From the NCBI GenBank assembly GCA_902702965.1, contig CACRXP010000141.1, positions 1,063,710 to 1,127,709 of the forward strand: 64,000 bases of DNA. The letters are read 5' to 3'. The notes under the pieces were generated by a model. That model worked only from the letters and a program-made list of their open reading frames with translations. It was not told the DNA's origin and searched no databases. Source of the DNA: Spirometra erinaceieuropaei (lineage: Eukaryota > Platyhelminthes > Cestoda > Diphyllobothriidea > Diphyllobothriidae). How positions within the stretch are numbered: position 1 is the stretch's first letter; every line of letters starts with the position of its first letter. A program made the translations under genes and the position numbers. Of this stretch, positions 1-11,054 are shown piece by piece.

Positions 1-429
1 GTGAAGAAAAGGGTTACGGTTGGAGCTTGGGTTAAGTTTAGATTCAGGGTTAAGTTTGCTTCTTGCATACGGCCTTACCACATCCGGCCATTACTAACCA
101 ATAACCATGCATCAGCTCTTTAGTTTTTCTTAATTTGTATCTGTATCTGTCTGTCCCGGTACCTCGTTGGAGTAATAAGGCAAACACATGTCCTCCGTAG
201 ATTTCGTTAATTACCTCCTCCATCTGCCCGACATTCTGCTCCATTTTTCAGACAGGGTCGCACATGCTATCGTTGCCACATAAAGTTTAGAAACCACCTG
301 GATGCACATAATTATGTGTGCCATAAGAATGTTTACTCATTCGCGTTCCGAGACATTCATTCTGTTTTGTTTTGTGACTCGATCCAGGGTCCTATAGACA
401 GTAGCATAGTGACTGAGCATTCAGAGGTG
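1..429. other. Unassigned stretch with degenerate TTAGGG-like words
   Basis: The first 60 bases hold several GGGTTA/GGTT-type words reminiscent of decayed telomere-like repeats. The rest shows no coding, RNA or repeat signal that I recognise. Confidence 0.3.
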
Positions 430-1075
430 TTTTGGCAGATTTCAAATAATTCTCTTTGACCCAACTGTGAAAATTTTGGTGCCTCGATGGGATTCGAACC
501 CACGACAGCAAGGGGCGGCTTTTGTACAGCGAACGCTCTAACCACTTGAGCTACGAGGCCCTGCCGGACGACGCGAGTTTAATCACATTTGGGTCAAGTT
601 ACGCGTCTAACCTGCTGCAACGTCTGGAATCCACCAAATCTGATAGAGTAATCTGACTGCCCAGGCAGTAATACATATAGAATCCACCAGATGACTACCA
701 GGCTCACGTAATTCAAAGCTATTTCGACAGGTTTCACCGAGGCATCGAGTTTTTCACAGTTGGGTCAAAGGGAATAGAAATCTGCCGAAACACTTCTGAA
801 TTACGTGGGCCTGGCAGTCATCTGGTGGATTCTAGATGAATTACTCAGGAAATCCTGCCTGAGCAGTCAACTTACTGTATCAGATTTGGTGGATTCCAGA
901 CGTTGCAGTAGGTTGGGCGAGTAAACTTGACCCAAATGTGATTAAACTCGTGTCGTCCGGTGGGGCCTCTTAGTTCAGAGGGCTAGAGTGTTGGCGGTAC
1001 TAAAACCTGCCCCTTGCTGTCGGGGGTTCGAATCCCATCGAGGCACCTAGTTTTTCACAGCTGGGTCAAATTTAA
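430..1075. mobile_element. S1 tRNA-like SINE composite, head-to-head pair
   Basis: Two tRNA-like modules face each other: one on the minus strand at 481-560 and one on the plus strand at 963-1044. Each has an A-box-like TAGCTCAAGTGG (weaker in the plus copy) and a B-box of the GGTTCGAATCC type. Their flanks (TTTTTCACAGTTGGGTCAA and the segment ending GATTAAACTCG) occur on both sides in inverted order, so the arms form a large hairpin. A third short tail fragment lies at about 735-800. The anticodon arm (GGCTGTACAAAAGCC or similar) is followed by a long variable region. I read this as a tRNA-derived SINE and not as tRNA genes, because the acceptor stems are imperfect and the module recurs at four other places in the window. 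Confidence 0.7.
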
Positions 1076-1109
1076 TGACTGATACTTTCCGACAATGAGA
1101 AGAAGAGCT

Positions 1110-1290
1110 GGAACGGCCATTTTTGGCTTGCTAACCGTCGTCAGACGGCCAGGTCTAGGCCCTGAGGCCCGAGTCCACGGTCTGCTGGTTGGAGGTCCAA
1201 CGTTCTAACCATTGAGCCAAGGGTCCGTTGTCCCGTCGGTTGCGATGGAGTATACGAGCTATGGAAGACGGGCGCTCACTGATCACGCCA
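1110..1290 (-). mobile_element. S2 tRNA-Arg-like SINE fragment
   Basis: On the minus strand it carries the S2 head (CGACGGGACAACGGACCC), a diverged tRNA-like segment and the S2 body ending near the 'TGACGACGG' motif. It is strongly diverged from the copies at 35 and 49 kb. Confidence 0.55.
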
Positions 1291-1339
1291 CATTGTGCTT
1301 TTTAGCTCTGTCAAGAGTCCTCACAGGCAGTCAATTGGT

Positions 1340-1602
1340 GACATGAAATATAATTGAATTTTTCGGCGCATAAAAATCAATATGAAAAACGCATGCTACT
1401 TAAGTAGTTATTTTTACGGAGCGCGGTTTTTGCATGCGGCCGGAAAGAAGCTCATTCGAAAGCCGGCATTTCGAGGTAACTGAACTACTATAAAATTATT
1501 CTGCATGAGGATTAATTTTAAAACCCTGCTTAAGGAATCTTTCTAGAACGAAAACGCATTTCAGAATTTCGGTTAACATTTCTCGAGATAGGACACATAC
1601 TG
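1340..1602. mobile_element. MITE-A right-half fragment
   Basis: It matches the right arm of the full MITE-A elements: GCATGCTACTTAAGTAG, then GCCGGAAAGAAG, then a terminal repeat ending CATACTGTA. The left half is missing. Confidence 0.7.
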
Positions 1603-1830
1603 TACGAAACTTTCTGGCTTCTTCTGTCATCAGTCAATTTAAAATTTTAATCTAGGAAGTGAGTTGAATAGCATCAGTTGCAGCATATTACAATCCATCA
1701 GCATATTTTGATCGTAAAACAGTTTTGTTCAAGTCTGCCAAATATGAGCTTATTAACTGACGAACTGGAGGACAGTGAGTAACTTGCACGAATAATTACT
1801 GCCCAGTCAACAGTGAGACTCAGAAGTAAG

Positions 1831-2079
1831 ATGTGTCTATGTAGCCCCACCTGATGGTTGGGATTAGGGGTTAGAGTTAGGGCTAGCGGTTATGACAACT
1901 ATTTCTCAACCACTAAAATTGCAACCGCGCATTCCCAATAGCTTTTATTTTGCATACAACTACTTGACCTCGTCGTCTGTGCGTTCCCCGTCACCACCTG
2001 TAAAAACCCCCATTGTCACCGGTCCCCTATTAGGGGTGGCTGGGGTTTGTTTACTTCAGGTAGGGCTACATAACCACAT
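1831..2079. mobile_element. TIR element with telomere-like interior (copy 1)
   Basis: The left end reads TATGTAGCCCCACCTGA and the right end is its reverse complement (CAGGTAGGGCTACATA). Inside, next to the left end, is a TTAGGG-like tract (about 1856-1892). Related copies with the same ends and the same internal order lie at 31309-31564 and, reversed, at 19621-20144. Confidence 0.65.
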
Positions 2080-3340
2080 CTGACCAATTTTTAATCCAAA
2101 CAACACCAGTTAAGCAAAATAAAACCCTTCGGAACAATTCTTAAGTAGCTACTTTGTACCATTCACTTGAGTGGAGCGTCTACGAAGCACAAAGATATGA
2201 AATGATGGCACTAGCTGCCTAGGCTACCATCGGAAAGGTTTCGGAGAGGTTCGACGGTCCTAAATCGAGGAGACGATTAGCAATGAGGGCAAGTTCAGTG
2301 AAGCGTCCTCGTCCCCACCAACAATCAGTGCAGCAAAAATAATCAAAGAATTGATCGGTACAAGGTCAACCAACTTGACAACCAATCAAAATGCAGGCTA
2401 GGTTCCGTATGAGGGTCTGTGGCAGTGGATAGACAGCCCGACTGGCCGAAAATGAGGCCGTTTAATGAGTCTATTCCAGGGGGCTCTTCTTCCTACTCTA
2501 CGAATACTGCGTTCGGCAGTCTGCACTGTGCGTGTCTTACCCCTGTGTCAAGTGTTAGGTAGTCGGCGGCAGCGTGGGCGGTGTTTGACGTGGACTAGAG
2601 CTGACCCCGAAACCGGTGCATTAGATTCCAAGTCATCAACCCCCCCCCGCACCTGCAAGCTCTAAGGCGAAGGCTAGTCAACGGAGTTTGTCAGCCATTG
2701 GGGGAGTGGGGGGGGTGGGGGAGTCGGGTCTGATTTCCACACAAGTGCCGCGTATCCTGCTGCCCGTCACCCTGGTAACCGTTGATAACCTGACCCACAC
2801 CCACTGGCCTGCACACATTCAACGCCCTCAGAGCACTTAAAACGCGTCTGAACAGGACGTAACTCTTGTGTTCCTGCGTGAGCACGTGCTTTGAGCACGC
2901 AAGCCACATTGCATTGCAGTTTTGTAAACAATGGTCGTGGTCACGCTTTGTCAGGGGTTCCATCCGACCCCACCCCCCAGCCGCCCACTTCGGTCGTCCA
3001 GCGGGGCGACGCTTTTCAAAATTCGTGTCCGGGTGTGTCTGGGGGGGGGGGGGTTGCCGCGGGTCTCCACGTCAGATTCCAACTGGCGTATGATAAGCGC
3101 GGGGAATCCCCGCACACACTGGGTGTTTAGTATCACAATAAAGTAAAATTGGGGGGTTGCTATAGCGAATGCGAAGTGGTTGACCGTGTCACACTAGGGG
3201 AGGGAGCCGTCGATGACGCCCGTTTACGTGGCAAGTCAGACACACGACACAGAGCGTGATTTCAATTACTAGAGAAAGTTTATTAGGCAAACTAAGGCAG
3301 TTGCCTTGCTACCAAGCTTGCTTAATTTATAGTTAAATGC
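2080..3340. other. Unassigned, GC-rich with homopolymer runs
   Basis: No gene is recognised. The stretch has G runs at about 2699-2725 and 3041-3053 (13 G) and C runs near 2641. Overlapping short ORFs in all frames reflect base composition. Confidence 0.4.
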
Positions 3341-3342
3341 GG

Positions 3343-3600
3343 CAGATTTGAATCAATAGTTTGACCCTTTTATTAAATACTCGGCGACCCCGGTGGGATT
3401 CCTATCCAAAACAGCAGGTGGAAGGCTCTAAACACAGCCAACGCTCTAACCATCCGAACTATAAGGTCCCACCGGAAGCCGTGACTTGAGTCACATTTGA
3501 GTAAAGTTACCCGACTCGTAGCTCAGGCGGATAGAGCGTTGACTATATTCAAACTGCTCAACTGCTATCTTGGAACAGAATCCCACCTGGTTGAGTCAGA
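3343..3600. mobile_element. S1 tRNA-like SINE, diverged head-to-head pair
   Basis: A minus-strand tRNA-like module at about 3384-3467 and a plus-strand module at about 3511-3592 face each other. The outer flank GGCAGATTTGAATCAATAG matches the 'GGCAGATTTTGAATAATTC' flank of the other S1 copies. Both B-boxes have decayed. Confidence 0.55.
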
Positions 3601-3689
3601 TGAATATTAACTTTGTTGGGATTGCGTTCAATAGTCTGGCTACAAGACATACTCGTTTCGTGGTGCCTTGAGGCTCATTTTAGAGCTCC

Positions 3690-3945
3690 ATTGCAGGGCA
3701 TGTGAGTGTGTGTGTGTGCCACCCGCGTCCTCCCCTGCCTCCGGTCTTTTCGACTCTGTCTTGACACCGAGTCCAGGGGGGAGGAGAGAGTGCGGTAGAT
3801 GCTGCGCAAGTCTACGTTCACTACAAACTAATTTACGCGCAAGTCACCGTGTCTACTTCACGTTTCAGTAGAGCACATGGTAGACATCATCGGCAATGAC
3901 GGTCGAACTGTCTTGTTGTCGTGTGAGTACGGTGTCAAGCTGAAC
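3690..3945 (-). mobile_element. S3 repeat copy
   Basis: It shares with the copies at 18.4, 28.4, 43.8 and 52.3 kb the block around 'CTTGACACCGAGTCCAGG', the segment 'TTTACGCGCAAGTCACCGTG' and the 'CGGCAATGACGGTCGAAC' end. The CAA-rich part is absent here. Confidence 0.6.
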
Positions 3946-4851
3946 TGCTGGTTCGCGGCAGGCTTTAAGCGGCCTTTGCCGATCCTGTGTGCACCCATGA
4001 CTGCCGTCTCCCGTGAGTGTGGCGTTTGCTAAACGGGGGCTCACCCCACACTAAAAATACAAGCTAACGTCTACCTGTATCGTTCGACTGTATGACGTTG
4101 CAAGCGCTTCGAACACTCTGCACGCCCCGGTTGTAGATTAGATGAAAATAAATCACCAGCCTTCTCCTCATGCCATTTCCACATCGTAGCCTTCTCCGAG
4201 TGCTGCTTGCCACGAGTGAGCACAAATCACGACTGCCCTGACCTTGAAAAGGACTCCCTTTTAGCCGTTGGCGACATAAAATCGATAAACTGTTCTGTCT
4301 TTCGTTTCTCACTATAGCTCTCTCGGAGGTGATTGGTCAGGCAATCTTCCTGCGGTCCCGGCCTCTCATCTGTGATACTTACATTCCAGGTAGGCTTGAG
4401 TATTTTTTGGAATAACGACGATAGGAGCATTCAAATCATTTTCACGGATAATCAAGTGCACTGTTACATGCTGTTTGACTAGCATAATTTTACAATCTTT
4501 TTCTTTTTATTTCAGTCGTATTCTTCTGACTTTGTGTCTTTTAATCTTTCAGGATGGCTGGATCAACTTCGATTAAATCGGATTTTTATTGATCCTATAC
4601 AAGTAACATTTTATAATCGCATTCTTTTTTAAATTCTGAAAAGCTGCATACAAACGTTCTGAATATTTCACCGAATACATTTGAAATTGGCCTTCCCCAA
4701 TTTTTTGAACAAATGAGGCTGTCAGCCATAGATAGACGGTACTGGTAGGCGTTATGCACTCTGCGATGGTCGCCATTGTAGTAAAACGTCTATTCGTAAT
4801 GTTTCCAACGACGTGATCATAGGATTAGCATGCGTACATATTATTAATACT
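3946..4851. other. Unassigned stretch
   Basis: Short ORFs of at most 82 codons occur on the minus strand, with no recognised domain. AT content rises after about 4440. I see no repeat or RNA signature. Confidence 0.4.
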
Positions 4852-5828
4852 AAAGTAAGCGGACTAACTCATGAAATCTCAACAAAAATTCCGAAATGCG
4901 TTTTCGTCCCGAAAAGATTAATTAAGTATGGTTGTAAAACTAATCATCGTGCAGCATAATTCTATAGTAGTTCAGTTACCGCAGGACGCCGGCTTTCAAA
5001 CGAACTTCTTTCCAGCTACATCTAAAAACCATACTCCGTACAAAATTACTACTTAATTGGTGTGCATTTTTCATTGCTTTTTGATGGCCTTAAAGAGTCA
5101 GTCATATTTTATGGAAAACATGTGTAACAATATTCATCCTTTTGGTCATTCAGTAGCAAATTACGTCTTCTTTCAATTTTACACTCAAAGGAAGGGTATA
5201 ATTTGGTTTTATAAAACTTTTCCAATTCCTGACTAATTTTGAACCCGACCTGCCGTTACACTTGCATTCAGGGTTCCAAAACTACAAGCCGTATATTTTC
5301 CATTTACCGAAAATCATACACTTCTCTACGGCATTAACTGGAGACTATGTGGGGTTCATAAAATTAGGCAGTGGATTTGAGCCACATTATTAACTTTACA
5401 AGCCACAGTGGTAAATACGGAGACATGACGTTTTATGAAGGGCCATTTCAGGGTATTAAAAAATCTCACAATTAGGAAGTTTTTTAAAATCAAATTATGC
5501 CCTTCCTTCAAGTTTAAAATTGAAAGAAGACGTAATTTTCTACCGAATGAGCTTAAGAATGAATATTTTTTACGCATGTTTTCCATGAAATATGATTGAA
5601 TCTTTAAGGGCATCGGAAATCAATGAAAAATGCATGTTACTTAAGTAGTACTTTTTACCGAGTATGATCTTTAGATGCAGCCGGAAAGCCGGCATCCTGC
5701 GGTAACTGATTTATTATATAATTATGCTGCACGATGATTAGTTTAACAACCCTACTTAATTAATCTTTTCGAAACGGAAACGTATTTCGGAATTTCGGTT
5801 GACATTTCGTGAGTTAGCCCGCCTACTG
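4852..5828. mobile_element. MITE-A, near full length
   Basis: This is a non-autonomous inverted-repeat element. It starts with a decayed TIR (AGTAAGCGGACTAACTC) and ends GAGTTAGCCCGCCTACTGTA. The arms remain complementary for several hundred bases, for example TACTACTTAATTGG against ACTTAAGTAGTA, around a non-palindromic core. The CAGT ends next to TA dinucleotides fit the Tc1/mariner superfamily. No transposase frame is present. Confidence 0.8.
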
Positions 5829-6050
5829 TAATTGTAGAAGTGGCGATACTGGTAGCTGTGCAAGCGTGATTGGGCTCAACATTAGAAGTAACAGTGGTTA
5901 CGCTGGTTGTGGTCGTATTCTATATTAATTTCCTTTAGATTAGGAAGGTGGGTTTTGAAGCATTCCCGGAGAACGGATAGTGTTTGAGTCAGTGAGGTTA
6001 ATTCAGTCAAAGAGAGGAAATGCGCCCGGTTCGCTCATTCGTTTCAAATG
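5829..6050. repeat. Flank unit of the tandem duplication (copy 1)
   Basis: This 222-bp segment recurs at 7012-7236 with few differences (shared words: AGTAACAGTGGTTAC, GTTTGAGTCAGTGAGG, CGCTCATTCGTTTCAAATG). With the preceding MITE-A it forms one duplicated unit. Confidence 0.8.
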
Positions 6051-7011
6051 TGGGCTAACTCATGAAATCTCAACAGAAATTCCGAAATGCGTTTTCGTTT
6101 CGAAAAGATTAAGTAAGCAGGGTTGTAAAACTAATCATCATGCAGCATAATTATATAATAATTCAGTTACTGCAAGACGCCGGCTTTCGCATGAACTTTT
6201 TTTTCCGGCTGTATGTAAGTAAAAATTACTACTTAATTAGCGTGCAGTTTTTCATTGATTTTTGATGTCCTTAAAGGTTCAATCATATTTCATGGAAAAC
6301 ATGCAAAAAAATATCCATTCTTCTGCTCATTCAGTGGAAAATTGCTTCTACTTTCAATTTCATTCTCGAAGGAAGGGTATAATTTGATTTTATAAAACTT
6401 TTCTAATTCCCGAATAATTTTGAACCCGACCTGCGGTTACACTTGCATTCAGGGTTTCCAAACTCCAAACCGTATATTTTCCACGTACGGTAAACCACAC
6501 ATTTCTCTACGGTAATAAAGGAGGACCATATACGGTTCATAAAATTTAGCAGTGGATTTGAGCCACATTGTTAACTTTACAAGCCACATGAGTAAATGCG
6601 GAGATATGACGTTTTATGAAAGGCCATTTCACGGTATAAAAAAATCTCACGATTAGAAACTCTTAAAAACCAAATTACCCCCTCCCTTCAAGTGTAACAT
6701 TGAAAGAAGACGTAATTTTCTACTGAATGAGCAAAGGCATGAATATGTTTATGTATGTTTTCCATGAAGTATGATTGAATCTTTAAGGGCATCGAAAATC
6801 AATGAAAATGCATGCTACGTAAGTAGTGATTTTTAAGGAGTATGGTTTTCGCATGCAGCCGGAAAGAAGTTTGTTCGAAAGCCGGCGTCCTGCGGTAACT
6901 GAATTATTATAGAATTTTGCTGTCCGATGATTAGTTATACAACCCTACTGTTCGAAACGGAAACGAATTTCGGAATTTCGGTTGACATTTCGTGAGTTAG
7001 TCCACCTACTG
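6051..7011. mobile_element. MITE-A inside the duplicated unit (copy 2)
   Basis: It is colinear with 4852-5828, but the first bases of the left TIR are missing: it starts TGGGCTAACTC directly after the duplicated flank. The right end TCCACCTACTGTA is intact. It therefore arose with its flank by duplication and not by a fresh transposition. Confidence 0.8.
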
Positions 7012-7236
7012 TAGTTGTGGAATTGCCCGCATTGGTAGCTGTTCAAGCGTGATCGGGCGCAACAATAGAAGTAACAGTGGTTACACTGGTGGTGGTCGTA
7101 TTCTAGATTAATTTCCTTTAGATTAGGAGGGTGAATTTTAAAGCATTACCGGAGAACGGGTAGAGTTTGAGTCAGTGAGGTTAATTCAGTCAAAGAGGGG
7201 AAATGCGCCCGGCTCGCTCATTCGTTTCAAATGTTG
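7012..7236. repeat. Flank unit of the tandem duplication (copy 2)
   Basis: Second copy of the 222-bp flank at 5829-6050. It ends at the same CGTTTCAAATG word. Confidence 0.8.
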
Positions 7237-7706
7237 CTCCTTTGGGAATGAACTGGGGGATGTGGTGGGGGGGGCACTAACACACCTTCCGAACGCCAAC
7301 CTACTATCTACCCTCAAAAGTTAATGTGCGGGTGCTTGTGCAGAAGAAGGTTCCTTTTTAATATGCTGCAAAATCACTTTCAGTAGGATGACAGACTTTG
7401 CCAACGTCGCGACAGCTTTTATCAAGTGGCAACTAGCACCCAAGACAATCAAAATTGGGGCGAACGTGATGATAACATCTCAGAATCTGAGCCGGCTGCA
7501 TTAGGTGAGTTTGAATCGTGGCAGTCAACTGCAGGCACTTGTGATTACAACTCGCTCAACCAAGTCTAATGGCACTGTGGAGAAGACTTGATAGGATGCC
7601 CAGAAAAGAAATCTGGAACCGGATTAAATAAAGCCCGCAAAAGTAGACCATAGGAAATGGGATGTAGGCGCAGCGACCAAGCGGTCAATTTGCTCGATCT
7701 ACTCGA
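7237..7706. other. Unassigned stretch
   Basis: A G run lies at about 7267-7276. No gene or repeat is recognised up to the reverse transcriptase remnant. Confidence 0.4.
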
Positions 7707-8648
7707 GTCACAACGGTGGATCGCGAAGGACTGCGGAAAATCATACAAAAATTCGGCTGTCTCGAACGATTCATTCAGATGGTGCGTCAGCTCCACGACG
7801 GCATGACGGCGCGAGTCACGGACAACGGAGCTGTCTCAGAGGCATTCGCAGTGACCAACGGAGTGAAGCAGGAATGCGTGCTGGCGCCTACCCTCTTCAG
7901 TCTTATGTTCTCTGCCATGCTGATGGACGCTTACCGCGACGAACGCCCCGGGATCCGCATCGCCTACAGGACGGACGGTCACCTGCTGAATCAACGACGG
8001 ACGCACTTCCAGTCACGCGTATCCACAACCACCGTTCACGAACTTGTCTTCGCCGACGACTGCGCCCTGAACACCACCTCGGAAGAGGGCATGCAAAGCA
8101 GCATGGACCGTCCCGCCGCCTGCGAGAACTTCGGACTCGTTATCAACACGCAGAAGACGGTGGTCGTGCATCAACCGCCACCCAACACAGCCCCTCCCCA
8201 CAATGCGCTGCAGAGCAGCGTGAACGGAACCCAACTGCAAGTGGTGAACAACTCCCCGTAACTGGGCAATAACCCGAAGCACGAAAATCAACGATGAATT
8301 AGCCCGCCGGATTCCGAAGGCCCGTCGAGCCTTCGGCCGCCTTCAGAGCACACTTTGGAATCCTCATGGTATACAGCTCAGCACGAAAATGAAGATGTAC
8401 AAGGCCGTCATCCTGCCGATGCTGCTGTACGGAGCGGAGACTTGGACAGTGTACACAAAACAGGCACGCCGACTGAACCACTTCCACCTCAATTGTCTTC
8501 TTCGTATCCTGAGGTTGGGGTGGCAGGATTGAATCCCCGACACGCATGTACTGGAGCCGACGGGAATCCTCAGTAGCTACGTCATGCTGAGCTAGCTGAA
8601 ACTGCGCTGGAGCAGCCACCTCGTGCGGATAGACGACGAACGCCGAGA
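7707..8648 (+). pseudogene. RTE-like non-LTR retrotransposon reverse transcriptase, decayed
   Basis: The frame is open from about 7707 to a TAA at 8259-8261 and encodes the palm part of a LINE reverse transcriptase. It includes a GVKQ-x-CVLAPTLFSLMFS block, near residue 50 of the open part, and the catalytic FADDCAL box, near residue 113. In most family members the residue after GVKQ is glycine; here it is glutamate. After the stop the reading moves to another frame: from about 8289 it encodes [17 protein letters not shown], then [20 protein letters not shown], the usual C-terminal thumb region. In-frame stops at about 8536 and 8594 break it again, and it fades at the SINE at 8650. The endonuclease domain and the first RT blocks are absent, as in a 5'-truncated insertion. 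The element should act by target-primed reverse transcription, but this copy cannot make a working protein. The clade (RTE-like) is my inference from the C-terminal pattern. Confidence 0.85.
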
Positions 8649-8935
8649 GCGAGAGCCCGTAAGGCACAACGGAACGAGTGAGTTCCGTAAGAACGATCGG
8701 TGAGCGTCCCTCTACCATTGTATATACCCGATCGCAACCGACAGATCAAAGAGCCCGTGGCTCATTGTTTAGAGGAGTTGGGCTTCCAGTCAACAGGTCG
8801 CGGGATCGAAACCCAGGCGTTCCACACCTCGAAGTTGGTTATGTCTGGCTGACGACGGCTATGAAGCCAGAAATTGTCACTCCAATCTCCCTTGTCTTTG
8901 CTGGGCATGCTGTTCTGGGGTCAATCTAATTAAAC
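8649..8935 (+). mobile_element. S2 tRNA-Arg-like SINE
   Basis: It opens with the tail of an S2 unit (GTAAGGCACAACGG...GATCGGTGAGCG). The head TACCATTGTATATACCCGATC follows, then a tRNA-like part with GTGGCTCA...TTAGAGG (A-box-like) and a B-box of the GGATCGAAACCC type, then the body GGCTGACGACGGCTATGAAG. In better copies the anticodon arm reads TTGGACTTCTAACCAA, which would be TCT (Arg). Confidence 0.7.
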
Positions 8936-9389
8936 ATGAAAGTGGGATCGGATCAGTCAATTCTGTCTCCATTTTGGTTCTTCGAGAATTTTCTGAGGCT
9001 CCACTAACAGACATTAGGGATCTCTCGAACAACGCCGGTGTCTTAGCTAATGCCAATAATTGAGGTGCAGATGTTGACTTAAATCGCCGGGATCAGAATC
9101 CGCACAGACAGTTGCGGAGTGATCAGTAACCAGGGGACAGGGAGTTTTGCCGCCGTTTCTGGTGCCAGGATCCGGACACATTCCTAGGTATGCGTGTGTT
9201 CCAGCAAAATGCATAATTTTACGGAAACAGAAGCCACGGTCAGGTCACGCTGCAGGTAGCGCAGATTTCACTCACGGATTGAGCGTGCCACCTGTAGTTG
9301 CTTTTTATGAACAAAGTTATGTCATGGTAGAGGAGGGCGATACGGGACACACTCGTTTCAATATCGAGCCCCGCCAGCAGTCGCACGGC
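8936..9389. other. Unassigned stretch
   Basis: No recognisable gene. A long open frame crosses it and the following SINE, which argues against a protein. Confidence 0.35.
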
Positions 9390-9625
9390 GGCACATGCCC
9401 CATAGCAACCAAAAGACAAACGAGCGCATGGCTCAGTGATCAGGGCGTTGGGCCCCTAACCAACTGGTCGGACCTTAGGGGTTTCAGGCCTGGGTTACTG
9501 ACTGATGTCTTTGTTGGTAATGTTTTCCTGCCTATATTGCGTGCAGCTGTGCGGCTGCTGGCGAGGATCGAGGAAGAGCCCCAGGGCACACAACGAGGTG
9601 AGTCTGTCCCGCAACACGATCGGTA
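9390..9625 (+). mobile_element. S2 SINE, diverged
   Basis: It shows GCGTTGGGCCCCTAACCAAC in the anticodon-arm position, GTCTTTGTTGGTAATG and CTGCCTATATTGCGTGCAG from the S2 body, and the GAGCCC tail. The B-box is decayed. Confidence 0.55.
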
Positions 9626-9914
9626 CAATAATGTGCAATAAGTACAAGTGATTCAACGAGGGTTATGGCGCGGATGAGGATCTCTCGTAGTATAGGTTGT
9701 GTAGAGCACTATTCCAGGTGGCATAGGCAAAAGCCATTTCAAAAGAAATGAAAAATATGCCAAAATTATCTGGGAAGGTGACTTCGCACCGTTGATGCTG
9801 ACTGCCAAATACATCTACTAACGCTACTGATTTCTAAAACACGCTTAAAGGAACTTTGGAAAGCCTGACGAATGGTTATCGTGCAAAAAAGGCGAGACAA
9901 AAGAACAAGTCAGG
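9626..9914 (+). repeat. F8 dispersed repeat, uninterrupted copy
   Basis: Homologous blocks occur at 52250-52315 (TACAAGTGAT...GAGGGGTTATG) and 53685-53925 (AAAGCCATTTCA, ...AAAGGCGAGG). Here they are contiguous; there they are separated by an S3 and a MITE-A. This copy therefore shows the pre-insertion state of that locus. Confidence 0.65.
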
Positions 9915-10060
9915 CGAAGCCCGTGATCAAATGCTCAGGACTCTGGACTTCTGGTCAACAGGTCGCGGGATTGAGCCCCAGAGGTTGTAAAAGCCTGGGG
10001 TTGGGTATGGCTGGTTGACGATGGCCAATAGGTCAGAAACAGCCATGCCGGTCTTGCCAG
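9915..10060 (+). mobile_element. S2 SINE fragment
   Basis: It has ACTCTGGACTTCTGGTCAAC (anticodon arm), the B-box GGGATTGAGCCCC and GGTTGGGTATGGCTGG. Truncated. Confidence 0.6.
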
Positions 10061-10194
10061 TCGGCAGTGTGGCCTAGACTCAACTTTTGGCGAGTTCGCG
10101 GCCATTGAGGACAACGACCTGGGGACCAGGGTAGTCTGATTAAGCAGCAATCGGGTGACGACACCGCTGAACTAATCTCCCCAAGCCTTCCCCC

Positions 10195-10440
10195 TGTGTT
10201 TTCTGGTATATGAACTCCAGTTTCCGAGGAAATTAGTGTGCGAACTTGGAGTAAATCCATCAGAACAGGCACAGTCCGATGAGAATATTTGAGCTGAAAT
10301 CTATCAGCTACTGCGGAATAGTCAGAAAACACACGGCGAAGGTTGGGGGACCCACTGAGGAGCCGAACCTCTGGCAGCTGCGTCAGGCAGCGCCACACGC
10401 GTGTCGGGGCTTTTAGCTTCTACCTGTGTTGTCAATAGGG
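10195..10440 (+). repeat. HHR-1 repeat, ribozyme core broken by deletion
   Basis: The unit has GCGAACTTGGAGTAAATC upstream. Next come GGGGACCCA and the hammerhead box CTGAGGA (10355-10361), then stem-II strand GCCGA and the inner hairpin GCAGCTGCGTCAGGCAGC. The second stem-II strand and the GAAA box are deleted: the sequence jumps to CACACGCGTGTC, the stem III palindrome and cleavage triplet. The tail GGCTTTTAGCTTCTACCTG is typical of the family. Confidence 0.7.
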
Positions 10441-11054
10441 TAAATAATTGCACAATAAAAATGTTGCCTTTAGCCGACTCGCGGTCGCCCCCCCCCCCTG
10501 CCATCGAATAATCTGTATTTTCACCCATTTTCGGCCCATGCATGTCCATGCATGCTCCCTCGGCCTCCCCCTTGAGTGCCCCCGCCGTGGACCTGTACTG
10601 CACCCGCTACTATTGTGTGCTTGTGGAATAAAAAAAACTGGACTGGGACTTCCGGCAACTCCTAGCTCGTCCCCCTCCCCCTTCAGTTTGCTAACTGGCC
10701 TCCTCTGTACTCTCCACCCTCTTTCTGGTGTGCGCGAGTCTGCGTGCACCCACGCCCCCCCCCCTCCCCTCCCACACCCGCTCCCTGTAGGTCCTGCGGG
10801 GGTGTTTATTCGACGCTACCACCGCCACCGCGGTGCTGGGGAAATGACCGGAAGCCACCTGTATCCGCGCGCACATACGCACGCCCAGTTCGCCGTGGCT
10901 GACTTCAAGTGTGTGCTCTGAAATTCTGGTTTTTGGTAAAAACTAAACATTTCTAGGCGAATAAATGATAATTTGCGGGCAAACTGTGTCTTCTTATGAG
11001 TTAAAAAAGTTTTGTGAGACTCCAGGTACGCGTATTTTGCTTTACAGGGAGGCA
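10441..11054. other. Unassigned, C-rich
   Basis: C runs lie at about 10490-10499 and 10756-10764. Overlapping ORFs on both strands across this stretch are low-complexity Pro/Ser/Arg-rich frames without a recognised domain. Confidence 0.4.

Noticed and set aside
481..1044. Two tRNA genes
   Set aside because: The modules recur with SINE flanks, acceptor stems do not close well and a variable-length insert follows the anticodon arm.
9147..9641. 164-codon plus-strand frame
   Set aside because: Its second half is an S2 SINE and no domain is visible.
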